A DNA stretch of 64,000 nucleotides from Marivita geojedonensis (GTDB lineage Bacteria; Pseudomonadota; Alphaproteobacteria; Rhodobacterales; Rhodobacteraceae), in NCBI RefSeq assembly GCF_002115805.1, contig NZ_JFKC01000004.1, positions 1 through 64,000 of the forward strand, written 5' to 3'. A model generated the notes under the pieces. The model had not been told where the DNA came from. It saw only the letters and a program-made list of their open reading frames with translations, and searched no databases. The position numbers and the translations under genes are program-made. How positions within the stretch are numbered: position 1 is the first letter of the stretch; the number at the start of each line of letters is the position of its first letter. Below are positions 7,367 through 16,400 of the stretch, piece after piece.

Positions 7367-9085
7367 TCATCGGAAATGGGAAAGCCCCTTCTTGCGTGCG
7401 GACTCGACCCAGTTCGGGACGAAGGGCACGATCTTGTCCTGCGTCGGCACCATCATTTCGATGAAATTCGCCCCGGGATGCGCGATGGCCTCGGCCAGGG
7501 CCGGTTCGATCTGGTCTTCCGACGTGATGCGGGTCGCGCGGAAGCCAAAGCCTTCGGCGACCTTCACATAGTCGACGGCACCAAAATCGGTTGTCCAGGG
7601 GGCGTCGACATCGTCGAGCAGGATCGCTTCTCCCCGGATCCAGCCGTAGCTGTCGTTGCGCATCAGGACCACGGTGATGTTCTTTCCGCTGCGCCGGATG
7701 GTTTCGAAATCGCCCAGCACGAAGGCGAGCGAGCCATCCCCGGTGAGGCAGATCACCGGGCCGCTGCCTGCAAAGGCCGCGCCGATTGCGGCGGGCACGG
7801 AATAGCCGAGGGCGCCCATGGAATAGTTGGTCAGGTATCGCCGCCCGGCTTCGCGCACCGACATCAGCGCCGAGGGATAGATCGCCGCAACGCCGGGTTC
7901 GGCGGTGACAATGGCATCGGCAGGCAGAAGCCGGTCAAGGGCCTGCGTGAACCGGACGGGGGAAAACGTGCCTTCGGGCATCGGGATATTGGCGTTGAAT
8001 ACCGAGTCGAGCGCCGAACGCTTCACGTCGGTCAAATCCAGCGCGGGGCGGTTCAGATCCGGATGATCGCGGCGAAGCAACTCGAGCATGTAGTCCAGAG
8101 TGGCGCGTGCATCGCCGACCAATCCGACCGCCAGCGGGAAGTTGTTGCCCATATGCGCCTCGGCAATGTCGAGCTGCACGAAGGTCTTGGTCTTCGGGTC
8201 CCCGTAGAGTTTCCAGTGATTGGTCGAACTGGAGTCGGTGTTCGACCCGATCAGGAACACCGTGTCGGCCTCGTGGGCATAGTCGTTGGCATAGGCCATG
8301 CCGCCGCGCGCCCCGATGACGCGAAGGGCAAGTGGGTGGGTTTCCGGCACCGTTCCCTTACCCGGCGTGGTCGTGGCAACAGGAATCTGCAACAGCTCGG
8401 CCAGATCCAGAACCGCCTGTCCGGCCCCCGAAATCAGCGCGCCCTGCCCACAGACGATGATGGGCTTGCGGGCTGCGAGCAGCAGATCGATGGTCTGTCT
8501 GATCTTCGCATGATCAGCCACCGGACGGTGCGCCGGATAGACCCTGTAGTCGGGTTCGGCATAGAGGTCGGTGATCTCGGCTTCGTCGTGAAAGATATTG
8601 ATCGGAACCCGCACATGCACCGGCGCCGGACGACCCGAGGTCGCCACCCGAAAGGCGCGGCGCAGCAGGAACGGGATGTCTTGGACGCGAGTCAGGTAGA
8701 AGGATTCCTTGCAGATGCTCGCATAGAGCGCCGTCTGGTCGAGTCCGGTCAGACCGTGCTTCTTGTCCTGGTTCACCGGGATGTCGGAGCTGAAGAAGAT
8801 CACCGGAACGGAGGACAGATAGGCTTCGGCAATGCCCGGAGCGCAATGGGCGACGCCGGGACTGGGGGCTTCGAGAACGGCCGGGCGGCCCGTGACCTTG
8901 GCATAGGCTTCGGCGGCAAAGGCGGCGGTGCGTTCGTCGCGGGTCAGAACGAATTCGATGGACGAGGACTCCTGCCATTCCTTGTACCAGCCGATGGTCG
9001 TCTCGCCGGGCAATCCGAACACGCAACCCACCTCGTGCAGTTCCAGCATCCGCAGAATGACCTGTGCGCCGTTCATCCGTGTCAT
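7367..9085 (-). CDS. Thiamine-diphosphate enzyme (acetolactate-synthase-like)
   Basis: A 572-residue ThDP-dependent enzyme with all three domains. The N-terminal pyrimidine-binding domain carries the catalytic Glu51 in TRDERTA, a central FAD/DHS-like domain follows, and the C-terminal pyrophosphate domain has the GDGS...ND Mg-ThDP motif (449-478). ATG 9085 was selected for AAGGA 6 nt upstream; the open frame extends further without support. It is the last gene of a seven-gene minus-strand operon. It may decarboxylate or carboligate a 2-oxo acid made from the transported substrate. It lacks the features I know for Xsc, and cannot be assigned to a specific acetolactate synthase or benzoylformate decarboxylase. 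Confidence 0.88.
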   Translation of the reverse strand: MTRMNGAQVILRMLELHEVGCVFGLPGETTIGWYKEWQESSSIEFVLTRDERTAAFAAEAYAKVTGRPAVLEAPSPGVAHCAPGIAEAYLSSVPVIFFSSDIPVNQDKKHGLTGLDQTALYASICKESFYLTRVQDIPFLLRRAFRVATSGRPAPVHVRVPINIFHDEAEITDLYAEPDYRVYPAHRPVADHAKIRQTIDLLLAARKPIIVCGQGALISGAGQAVLDLAELLQIPVATTTPGKGTVPETHPLALRVIGARGGMAYANDYAHEADTVFLIGSNTDSSSTNHWKLYGDPKTKTFVQLDIAEAHMGNNFPLAVGLVGDARATLDYMLELLRRDHPDLNRPALDLTDVKRSALDSVFNANIPMPEGTFSPVRFTQALDRLLPADAIVTAEPGVAAIYPSALMSVREAGRRYLTNYSMGALGYSVPAAIGAAFAGSGPVICLTGDGSLAFVLGDFETIRRSGKNITVVLMRNDSYGWIRGEAILLDDVDAPWTTDFGAVDYVKVAEGFGFRATRITSEDQIEPALAEAIAHPGANFIEMMVPTQDKIVPFVPNWVESARKKGLSHFR

Positions 9086-9101
9086 GCGCTTTCCTTCATG
9101 G

Positions 9102-10046
9102 TTAGTACGTGTCGGCCCCCGCAATGGCACGGGGGCGGAGTGTTTTGCCCAGCAGTATGGGCGTGAGATACATCGGGATCTGGTAGCAGCCAATAAACAG
9201 CAGCACCCGGTCCATCACTTCGGGCGGCAAGGCGACAAGAAACAGTGCGATGTTTCTGTTGCCGGCGATGATGCTGGTGCCGGTGCGGTCGCGGGTTTCA
9301 TCGTCGACCGGCATGAAGCGATGCGCCAGAAGCTGCATCCCGAAGTTGATCGCGCAGGCAAAGGCAAGCCATCCCGCGAACTGCATGGGTGTCGACAACA
9401 ATGCCGGGCCTGCGGCACTCATCAGGCCAATGACGATGACGCCCAGCAATATGGCCGACATTCCGTCAAGCGACGCGCGGCCCCCGTCGCCCATGTCGCG
9501 CCAGACCAGCAATCGCAGGGCGAACGCCGATCCGACCGCGCCGAAAATCACAGCGATCAGACGGGCGGTGCCGAGCAGAGCTTCGGCGGGCGACTCAACA
9601 ATCGGTGACAGCGTCAGCACGATGAAGGCCGTCACCGGAAACAGCGCGGTTCCGATCAGCAGGATGCGCATGGCCACTGAAGGATCCTGACCCATCAGGA
9701 TGGTGAAATTCGCGCTTCCGGTCACGGAAGGCGCCGCCAGAACGAGAACCAGCGCCATGCCCACCGGGGTTGTGGCCATGCCGATGGAGGCCAGACCTGC
9801 AAGCGCGAGAAGCGGTGCAACCACTTGGTATATGGCAACCGTTCGCAAGGTGTGACCGATGGCCCTGAAGCCCCCAAGGGTCGCGCGCGGCCCGATGCGC
9901 AGAGCCGCCACAAAAAGAAGGATGCTCACCAACTCTGGCAGGTATGGTCGCAGAGTCTGGGCGAGGCCCGGCAGGGCCAGACCTGCCAAAAGGCCCGCGA
10001 CGAGGCTCCATCGACCGTGCCGGGCAACGAAACCGAGCAGTTGCAC
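9102..10046 (-). CDS. BASS-like (bile acid:sodium symporter family) membrane carrier
   Basis: A 314-residue polytopic protein with about 9-10 hydrophobic segments. The C-terminal half contains AGNRNIAL (about 261-268), resembling the conserved G-x-R-N block of BASS-family carriers; that is the main reason for the call. It starts at ATG 10046, overlapping the stop of dctM by one base, so it is translationally coupled to the TRAP genes. A second carrier in a TRAP operon could export a product or import a related acid. Family confidence is moderate. Confidence 0.6.
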   Translation of the reverse strand: MQLLGFVARHGRWSLVAGLLAGLALPGLAQTLRPYLPELVSILLFVAALRIGPRATLGGFRAIGHTLRTVAIYQVVAPLLALAGLASIGMATTPVGMALVLVLAAPSVTGSANFTILMGQDPSVAMRILLIGTALFPVTAFIVLTLSPIVESPAEALLGTARLIAVIFGAVGSAFALRLLVWRDMGDGGRASLDGMSAILLGVIVIGLMSAAGPALLSTPMQFAGWLAFACAINFGMQLLAHRFMPVDDETRDRTGTSIIAGNRNIALFLVALPPEVMDRVLLFIGCYQIPMYLTPILLGKTLRPRAIAGADTY

Positions 10047-11350
10047 TATCGTTGTCGAATGTTTTCGGGCAACCAGGTCGCCAGTTCGGGGAACGCGATC
10101 AGGACAAAGACCATGACGACCATGATCAGGAACATCGGGATCGCGGCCTTGGCGATGAAGTTCATCTCGTGGGTTGTCATGCCCTGAAGCACGAAAAGGT
10201 TGAACCCGATCGGCGGTGTGATCTGCGCCATTTCCACGACGACAACGATGAAGATGCCGAACCAGATGATGTCGATGCCAGCCTGACGGATCATCGGTTC
10301 GACCACTGCCATCGTCAGCACCACGGAAGAAATGCCGTCAAGGAACATGCCGAGGATGATGTAGAAGACCAGCAGGGCCATCAGCAACTCGAAGCGGCTC
10401 AGGTCAAGCGAGGCGATCAGATCGGCCAGTCCTCGGGGCAGGCCGGTGAACCCCATGGACAGCGAGAGGAACGCTGCGCCTGCGAGGATCAGCGCGATCA
10501 TGGCCGAGGTGCGCACCGCGCCCATCAGGCTTTCTGTGAATGTCTCCCAGTTGAGGGAGCCTTGGGTTGCGGCCAGCACCATCGAGCCGATGACGCCAAA
10601 CGCGGCGGCCTCGGTCGCGGTGGCAAAGCCGAGGTACATGGAGCCGATGACCACGAGGATCAGGCAGATCACCGGGATCAGAAAGCGCGAGTTCTTGACC
10701 TTTTCGGCAAAGGTCATGGGGGCTTCGGGGGTCGGATTGAAATCTTTCGAGACGAAAGACATGATCGCAACATAGGCCATGAACATCGAGGCCAGCGCCA
10801 GTCCGGGCAGAATACCGGCCATGAACAGCTTGGTGATCGATTCATTGATCGTGACGCCGTAGACGATCAGCGTCAGCGAGGGTGGGATCATCAGGCCCAG
10901 CGTCGCCGCGCCGGCCAGGGTGCCGATGACCATGTTTTCGGGGTAGTTGCGTTTGCGCAGTTCCGGGATGGACATCTTGCCGACGGTGGTCAGCGTTGCA
11001 GCGGAAGAGCCGGACACGGCCGCAAACACGGTGCAGCCGACGATATTGGTGTGCACAAGCCCGCCCGGCAGCCGCGCAAGCCACGGCGAGAGGCCACGGA
11101 ACATGTCCTCGGACAATCGCGTTCGGTAAAGGATCTCGCCCATCCAGATGAACAGGGGCAGGGCGGTCAGCGTCCAAGAGGAGGACGCGCCCCAGATGCG
11201 GGTGATCATCGCGTCGCCCGGTGGGCGCGAGGTGAAAAGCTCCATCCCCACAAAGGCCACGCCCATCAGCGCGAGGCCGACCCAGACACCGGAGCCAAGG
11301 AGGAAGAACAGGACGAAAAGGAAGATTGCGATCGGGGCAAGCTGTTCCAT
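10046..11350 (-). CDS. dctM: TRAP transporter large permease DctM
   Basis: A 434-residue inner-membrane protein with about 12 hydrophobic segments. TRAP-T large-subunit hallmarks are present: the GCTVFAAVSGSSAAT block around residue 105-120, LAGAATLGLMIPPSL, and the mirrored QITPPIGFNLFV near the C-terminus. It uses an ion gradient to import the ligand delivered by the DctP at 11973. It lies 6 nt after the small permease gene and overlaps the BASS-like gene by one base. Operon context suggests an amino or hydroxy acid substrate. Confidence 0.96.
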   Translation of the reverse strand: MEQLAPIAIFLFVLFFLLGSGVWVGLALMGVAFVGMELFTSRPPGDAMITRIWGASSSWTLTALPLFIWMGEILYRTRLSEDMFRGLSPWLARLPGGLVHTNIVGCTVFAAVSGSSAATLTTVGKMSIPELRKRNYPENMVIGTLAGAATLGLMIPPSLTLIVYGVTINESITKLFMAGILPGLALASMFMAYVAIMSFVSKDFNPTPEAPMTFAEKVKNSRFLIPVICLILVVIGSMYLGFATATEAAAFGVIGSMVLAATQGSLNWETFTESLMGAVRTSAMIALILAGAAFLSLSMGFTGLPRGLADLIASLDLSRFELLMALLVFYIILGMFLDGISSVVLTMAVVEPMIRQAGIDIIWFGIFIVVVVEMAQITPPIGFNLFVLQGMTTHEMNFIAKAAIPMFLIMVVMVFVLIAFPELATWLPENIRQR

Positions 11351-11356
11351 GATGCG

Positions 11357-11887
11357 TTACTCCGCGTGGCTCTGGTCGACCAGATCGGATTTGATCCTGT
11401 GATTGCCGGTCAAAAACAACTGGATCAGGTGATCCCAAAACGCGATGGCCAGAAGAATGGCGCCGACTGCCATCGAGATCTGGGGAATCCAGATCGGTGT
11501 CTTGTCGAGGCCCTGGCTGATCTCGTTCCAGCGCCATGACACGTAGGTGCCCTTGACCGCGTACCATGCGAAATAGGTCGCGATCAGGGTTCCCATCGCA
11601 AAGCAGAAGGTCTCGCCCCAGCGGCGCATCCGGCCCATGGCGCTAAGCACCAGCGACACCCGGATATGCGCGCCGTGGTTCAGCGCGTAGGCAAATGCAA
11701 AGAACGACGCGGCGGCCATGCAGTAGCCGGCGTAATCGGTCGCTCCGGGGAAGGTCGTGCCGGTCCAGCGCGCCAGCATCTGAAGGACGATGATGGTCAG
11801 AATGGCGATCAGGAAGACCGACGCAATGATCCCTCCCAACAGATAAAGAAAATCAAGAATGCGCCTGAGCGCGCGCGCTGCCGCCAT
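11357..11887 (-). CDS. dctQ: TRAP transporter small permease DctQ
   Basis: A 176-residue protein with four predicted transmembrane segments and the family motif around GATDYAGYCMAAASFFAFAY and NHGAHIRV. It forms the membrane complex with the DctM encoded 6 nt downstream. An 85-nt gap with a strong stem-loop separates it from the upstream binding-protein gene, a common feature that lets the binding protein be expressed at higher level than the permease. Confidence 0.95.
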   Translation of the reverse strand: MAAARALRRILDFLYLLGGIIASVFLIAILTIIVLQMLARWTGTTFPGATDYAGYCMAAASFFAFAYALNHGAHIRVSLVLSAMGRMRRWGETFCFAMGTLIATYFAWYAVKGTYVSWRWNEISQGLDKTPIWIPQISMAVGAILLAIAFWDHLIQLFLTGNHRIKSDLVDQSHAE

Positions 11888-11914
11888 TGTCCCGGTCCCG
11901 TATATTCATGGTGT

Positions 11915-11964
11915 GAAGCGGGCCAGAGCGACGTCTTGAACAAGACGCATGCTCCGGCCCGTTC
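11915..11964 (-). promoter_or_regulatory. Intercistronic stem-loop between dctP and dctQ
   Basis: A long imperfect hairpin pairs CGGGCC-x-GAGC on one arm with GCTC-x-GGCCCG on the other, closed by an inner GTCTTG/CAAGAC stem. No T-run follows it. It probably protects the upstream dctP message or causes partial termination, giving excess binding protein over permease. Confidence 0.65.
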
Positions 11965-11972
11965 GTTTCAGA

Positions 11973-12950
11973 TCAGTTGCCAGCCTTGTAGGCGTCGACG
12001 ATGGCTTTGCCCGCGTCGCCCGCACCGGCCAGCCATTCCTCGGTCATGGTCGCGCCGATGGCTTGAAGTTCGCTAACGAGAGTGTCGCTGGCGGGCTCCA
12101 CGGTCATGCCACCTTCACGCAGACCGTTCAGGGTGAAGTCGGTATAATCCTTGGATCGCGCCAGTCCTTCCGCCTTGGCAGCGGCAGCGCAGTCGTTCAT
12201 CACGCCCTTGGTGGCGTCATCCAGACCGTTCCAGGCATCCATGTTCACGAACACCGCGTTGCGGGGCAGCCATGCGTCCACGATGTAGAAGTGGTTCAGA
12301 TGCTCCCACACCTTGCGGTCGTATCCGGTCGCGCCGGACGAGATCATGGAGTCGGCCACGCCCGTTGCGAAGGCCTGGCTGATTTCCGCCGCTTCGATCT
12401 GGACCGGGATCATGCCGGTGAGTTCTGCCAGACGCGCTGTCGCGGTCGAATAGGAGCGGAACTTCACGCCATTCATATCCGCGACCGAGTTGACCGGATC
12501 CCGGAAGTAAAGGCCCTGCGGCGGCCACGGCACCGAATAGAGATAGTGCAGATTGTCTTCTGCCATGACCTCGGCAACTGCGGGGCCTGCGATTTCCCAG
12601 AGCTTTTCATGTTCGTCAAAGGACGACACGAGGAACGGGATGGAATCCACGCCATAGAGCGGGTTCTCGTTCTGGTGCGCAGACAGAAGGCGCTCGCCGA
12701 TATTGGCCTGACCGGTCTGGACGGCGCGCTTGATCTCGTTGCCCGGGAAAAGCGAGCCCGACGGGTGTGTCACGATCTCGAGATTGCCGCCCGTTCCATC
12801 GGTCACGCATTTCGCGAAGTTCGCGCCCACTTCCGAGTGGAAGTTCGTGGCGGCATAGGCCATCGGCATGTCCCAGGTCTCGGCCATGGCCGGTGCGGCC
12901 ACCGAGGCCGCGAGCGCGGCACCTGCGGTCCAGTTCATGAGGTTTTTCAT
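11973..12950 (-). CDS. dctP: TRAP substrate-binding protein DctP
   Basis: A 325-residue periplasmic solute-binding protein. Residues 1-23 form a Sec signal peptide ending APAMA, cleaved before ETWD. The DctP-family pattern follows: GNEIKRAVQTGQ (about 75), the conserved Arg in GVKFRSYS, and the KVWEHL region. The ligand is probably a carboxylate contacted by that Arg. It is encoded between a D-amino-acid-dehydrogenase-like gene and the permease genes, so an amino- or imino-acid derivative is a reasonable guess. Confidence 0.95.
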   Translation of the reverse strand: MKNLMNWTAGAALAASVAAPAMAETWDMPMAYAATNFHSEVGANFAKCVTDGTGGNLEIVTHPSGSLFPGNEIKRAVQTGQANIGERLLSAHQNENPLYGVDSIPFLVSSFDEHEKLWEIAGPAVAEVMAEDNLHYLYSVPWPPQGLYFRDPVNSVADMNGVKFRSYSTATARLAELTGMIPVQIEAAEISQAFATGVADSMISSGATGYDRKVWEHLNHFYIVDAWLPRNAVFVNMDAWNGLDDATKGVMNDCAAAAKAEGLARSKDYTDFTLNGLREGGMTVEPASDTLVSELQAIGATMTEEWLAGAGDAGKAIVDAYKAGN

Positions 12951-12999
12951 TCTTGGTCTCCCTGTGGTTTGGTACGGATCTTTTTGTGTTGTGATCCCG

Positions 13000-14250
13000 T
13001 CACGCAGAGTAGCGTGCGGGGGAATAGGGGCTCAGGTCAATATTCGGTGTGGTTTTCGACATCATTTGCGCAACGATCCGGCCCGTTCGGGGGCCGCCCG
13101 TCAGGCCGACGTGATCGTGACCGAAGGCAACAAAAGCTCCGGCAAGCCCGGGCGCTTCGCCGATCACCGGGATCGAATCCGCCATCGACGGGCGATGGCC
13201 CATCCATTCGACGGTTTTCTTCCAGGTGATGCCCGGAATGGCCGCGCGGATATTGCGCTCCAGCAGCTCGAACGGTGCGCGCGAGGGTGCCGCGTCCAGA
13301 CCGCCGAATTCGACGATCCCGGCAAGGCGCAAACGGCCGTCCATCGGCGTGGCGACGAATTTGCCTGAGGCGACCATGACCGGTGCGCGCGGCATCACGG
13401 AGGGTTCCCACAGTTCAAGGTGGTAGCCGCGTTCGCTTTCCAGCGGTGCTTTCAGGCCAAGCTTGGATGCCAGCGGTTTTGACCACGCGCCCGTGGCCAG
13501 TACCACGGCGTCGCAGGCAATCGTGTCTCCACCCGCCCGCACGCCCGTCACGCGGCCATTCTCGCGCACGAAATCCGCCACCTCGGCGCGGATGATTTGC
13601 GCGCCCTGCGCCTCGGCATGGGCAGCAAGCGCCTTGACATAGGCCCCCGGATCGGAAATCCGGCCGTGGTTTTCAAGGCGCGCTGCGAGGCCGATGTCCG
13701 GCGCAAAAACAGGGTCATAGGCGCGGAACGCATCGCCCTCCAGAACATCCCAGTCAAAGCCGTGTTCCTTGCGGACGGACCAGCCGAAGGCGTCCCCATC
13801 ATAGTGTTTGCGGTCGCGGTAGAGGTAGAGGTAGTCGCTTGGCACGATCCACTTCTCGGCACCCGTGCCTGCGGCAAGGGCCTGATGGTCGGCCAGACTG
13901 TCGCCGATGATGGGGGCCAGCGCCGCCGCCCGCCTGCGCACTGTGGCTTCGTTTGCGTGGCCCATATAGGACAGCAGCCAGGGCGCCAGCCGGGGCAGGT
14001 ATCCCCATTTCAGGAACAGGGGCTGATCGGGGCTGAAGAGCATCCCCGGAGCCTTCTTCCACAGGCCCGGCACCGTGACGGGAATGATGGAACAGCTTGC
14101 CAGCACGCCGCCATTGCCGTGGCTTGCCCCCGCCGCCGGTCCCTCGCGGTCGATCAGGATGACGTCATGCCCGCTGCGGTGCAGCCAGATGGCGGTGGAC
14201 ACACCCACGATGCCCGCGCCGATGACGGCGATTTTTCCAGCCGTGCTCAT
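13000..14250 (-). CDS. FAD-dependent D-amino-acid dehydrogenase-like oxidoreductase (DadA family)
   Basis: A 416-residue DAO-superfamily flavoprotein. The N-terminal Rossmann motif IGAGIVG (10-16) binds the FAD ADP moiety, and a conserved C-terminal [14 protein letters not shown] block closes the FAD site. DadA relatives oxidise D-amino acids or D-hydroxyproline at the membrane, passing electrons to quinone. Its ATG overlaps the stop of the enolase-superfamily gene by 4 nt, so the two proteins are coupled. With an epimerase/racemase-type neighbour on each side, a route from an L-amino acid through its D-form is plausible. Confidence 0.9.
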   Translation of the reverse strand: MSTAGKIAVIGAGIVGVSTAIWLHRSGHDVILIDREGPAAGASHGNGGVLASCSIIPVTVPGLWKKAPGMLFSPDQPLFLKWGYLPRLAPWLLSYMGHANEATVRRRAAALAPIIGDSLADHQALAAGTGAEKWIVPSDYLYLYRDRKHYDGDAFGWSVRKEHGFDWDVLEGDAFRAYDPVFAPDIGLAARLENHGRISDPGAYVKALAAHAEAQGAQIIRAEVADFVRENGRVTGVRAGGDTIACDAVVLATGAWSKPLASKLGLKAPLESERGYHLELWEPSVMPRAPVMVASGKFVATPMDGRLRLAGIVEFGGLDAAPSRAPFELLERNIRAAIPGITWKKTVEWMGHRPSMADSIPVIGEAPGLAGAFVAFGHDHVGLTGGPRTGRIVAQMMSKTTPNIDLSPYSPARYSA

Positions 14251-15380
14251 GCGGCCAACCCCTTGGCGATGCCGTAGTGATTGAGCTTGTCCACATCGGG
14301 TCTGATCCCAAGGCCCGGCCCGTCGGGCACCTGAACCCGTCCTCCGTCACAGGGGAACGGTGTTTCGAGGATGTCTTCGGCCAGGTAGTAACGCGCCTGG
14401 TAGAATTCGCAGCCAAGATCGATGGCCCGGGTTGCCACGATCATGTGCGCGCCCGCAAGGTGGGCAAGGCCCGCCTCGAACATGTCGCCGCCATAGGCCC
14501 CAAGGCCGTGGGCCGCAGCCATGTTGGCGACGGCCTGTCCCCGCGCCATGCTTCCGGATTTCATGATCTTGACCGACACGCCATCGCAGATGCCTTCGCG
14601 AATGGCGCGGGCCATGTCTTCGGGGCCGAAGACGCTTTCGTCCGCCAGCAGCGGCACATCGATGGCGCGCCGGATTTCCGCCATGAGGTCGTAGAGCGGA
14701 GCGCGGACGGGCTGTTCGATGAAGTCGGGCCTGAAGCCGGCGATATCCTGCACCCGCTGAAGGGCGCCTTCGGGCTCCAATCCCTGATTGAAATCAACGC
14801 GAACGGCAAAGTCGGGGTAGTCCCGCGCCAGGGCTTCGAGCCGCATCAGGTCGAAGGCGTGGTCGCGGAACCCTGTCTTGAGCTTGACGATCCGCACGCC
14901 ATCGGCCTGCAGGCGGTCCAGCAAGGCACGGTCCTGGTCGAAATCGGGGTTCGCGAGGGACACCGACAGCGGGATGCTGTCGCGACATTTGCCGCCCAGA
15001 AGTGCATGCACGGGCTGACCCGAAATGCGGCCTTCAAGATCGAGAAGCGCGGTATCGAGCGCGGCCTTGGCCTCGGTGCAATGCGCAACGGCCCGGCTTG
15101 CATCCAGCATGATCGCGTCGCGGTCCGAGACGCGACGACCAAGCACCAGCGGCCGGATGTAGCGGTTGAGCGCGGCATAGGTCGCTTCGGGTGAGCCGGT
15201 GAAGACAACCCAAGGCGAGGCTTCGCCCCAGCCTGTTTCCCCGCCTTCCGCCGTCAGTCGAAGGACGATCACCTCGCAGGCGCCGTCCACCCTGCCGATA
15301 CCGTGATCGCGTGCAGAGACCACAGGCAGCGAAAGGTACCAAAGGTCAAAGCCGATGATGTTCTGATCAATGTCGCCCAT
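14247..15380 (-). CDS. Mandelate racemase/muconate lactonizing enzyme family protein
   Basis: A 377-residue enolase-superfamily enzyme of the MLE subgroup. It has the N-terminal capping domain and a barrel with the KLKTG lysine pair, metal ligands in VDFNQG (Asp), FIEQP (Glu) and LADES (Asp), and the second lysine in SVKIMKSG. Two lysines facing each other allow racemisation or epimerisation, cycloisomerisation or dehydration. It is the first gene of the operon, divergent from the LysR gene at 15480. Candidate activities are an N-substituted amino acid racemase, a hydroxyproline (betaine) epimerase or a dehydratase; sequence alone does not decide. Confidence 0.92.
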   Translation of the reverse strand: MGDIDQNIIGFDLWYLSLPVVSARDHGIGRVDGACEVIVLRLTAEGGETGWGEASPWVVFTGSPEATYAALNRYIRPLVLGRRVSDRDAIMLDASRAVAHCTEAKAALDTALLDLEGRISGQPVHALLGGKCRDSIPLSVSLANPDFDQDRALLDRLQADGVRIVKLKTGFRDHAFDLMRLEALARDYPDFAVRVDFNQGLEPEGALQRVQDIAGFRPDFIEQPVRAPLYDLMAEIRRAIDVPLLADESVFGPEDMARAIREGICDGVSVKIMKSGSMARGQAVANMAAAHGLGAYGGDMFEAGLAHLAGAHMIVATRAIDLGCEFYQARYYLAEDILETPFPCDGGRVQVPDGPGLGIRPDVDKLNHYGIAKGLAA

Positions 15381-15479
15381 CTGCGAAGGACCCCCATGAC
15401 ATCAGCCTGCCCTTGGGGCATCATCATTTCCAATACAAAATTTTTACGATCTCATAAATTTGTGTGATAGGTTGATCCC
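15381..15479. promoter_or_regulatory. Divergent promoter region of the enolase-superfamily operon and LysR gene
   Basis: A 99-nt gap separates the two divergent starts. An AT-rich core contains ACAAAATTT and, 13 nt later, AAATTTGTG, an imperfect dyad of the size expected for a LysR recognition site. This part is much richer in A+T than the flanking genes. Promoter elements cannot be placed precisely. Confidence 0.4.
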
Positions 15480-16400
15480 ATGTCCACGCCGTTTCGCCAG
15501 TTCCAAGCCTTTCACGCCATTATGGAACGCGGCACCGTTACCGCCGCTGCCGCGCATCTCGGGATTTCCCAGCCCGCCATCAGCAACCTGCTGGCGCAAC
15601 TGGAACGGCGGACCAAGCTGAAGCTCTTTGAACGCAGGCGGGGTCGCTTGGTCCCGACACCCGAAGCCGCAGTTCTGTTCGATGAGATCGACACGATCGT
15701 CCGAGGGCTTGATCATGTGAATCAGGCTGTCGCCGATCTGCAGAACCGTACGGCCGGGCAGTTGCAGGTCGCAACGAACCACGCGCTGGCGTTCGGCTTC
15801 ATCCCTGCGGAAATCGCCGCGTTCTGCGAACTGCGTCCGAACCTGACGCTTGCCATGCAGTCCCAGTATTCCGGGAAAATCCAGGAATGGGTCGCGGCCG
15901 GTCTCTATGAGATCGGCATTTGCGAGCGCCCCATTCTGCATGAAGGTCTGGAAGAGCGGCGGTTCACCTTTGAAACGCTGTGCGCCATTCCCAACAGCGC
16001 GGGTCTGTCCGACCATGCGTGGGTGACGCCAGCGGATCTGGATGATTACCCGTTCATCATCATGGGGGCCGATCACATGGTCACCCGCCGCACGCGTGAA
16101 GCCTTTCACGCAAACGGCGCGCATTTCCGCGTTCGGTGTCACACGGACCTGTTTCGAAATGCACTGAACCTGGTGAAACAGGGGTTGGGCGCCGCGATGA
16201 TCGACCCGTTCACCTTGGCCAGCGATGATGGAGAGGGGTATGTGGTCCGGCGTCTGAACCCGACTGTGCATCTTGACATAGTCATCGTGACGCGGCGGGA
16301 CCGGCCGATTTCGGTGGTCGGGCAGGAATTTCTTGATCAGATCATTCCCCGTATGGAGAAGATTGCCACAGACACAATGCAGGACAGGATCGAGGCATGA
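15480..16400 (+). CDS. LysR-family transcriptional regulator
   Basis: A 306-residue LysR regulator. The N-terminal winged helix (about 5-63) contains GTVTAAAAHLGISQPAIS, followed by the effector-binding domain. It is divergent from the seven-gene TRAP/enolase operon and overlaps the racemase gene by 4 nt, so it probably regulates both. The effector domain resembles those binding amino or opine-like acids, but no ligand can be named. Confidence 0.94.
   Translation: MSTPFRQFQAFHAIMERGTVTAAAAHLGISQPAISNLLAQLERRTKLKLFERRRGRLVPTPEAAVLFDEIDTIVRGLDHVNQAVADLQNRTAGQLQVATNHALAFGFIPAEIAAFCELRPNLTLAMQSQYSGKIQEWVAAGLYEIGICERPILHEGLEERRFTFETLCAIPNSAGLSDHAWVTPADLDDYPFIIMGADHMVTRRTREAFHANGAHFRVRCHTDLFRNALNLVKQGLGAAMIDPFTLASDDGEGYVVRRLNPTVHLDIVIVTRRDRPISVVGQEFLDQIIPRMEKIATDTMQDRIEA

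Noticed and set aside
7376-9166. 596-codon plus-strand open frame opposite the ThDP enzyme gene
   Set aside because: It is rich in Gly, Arg, His and Asp with no recognisable domain, and it is the antisense of a well-supported ThDP gene.
9944-11539. 531-codon plus-strand open frame opposite dctM
   Set aside because: It consists mainly of charged residues (HDDNDED-like runs) produced by the complement of a hydrophobic membrane protein.
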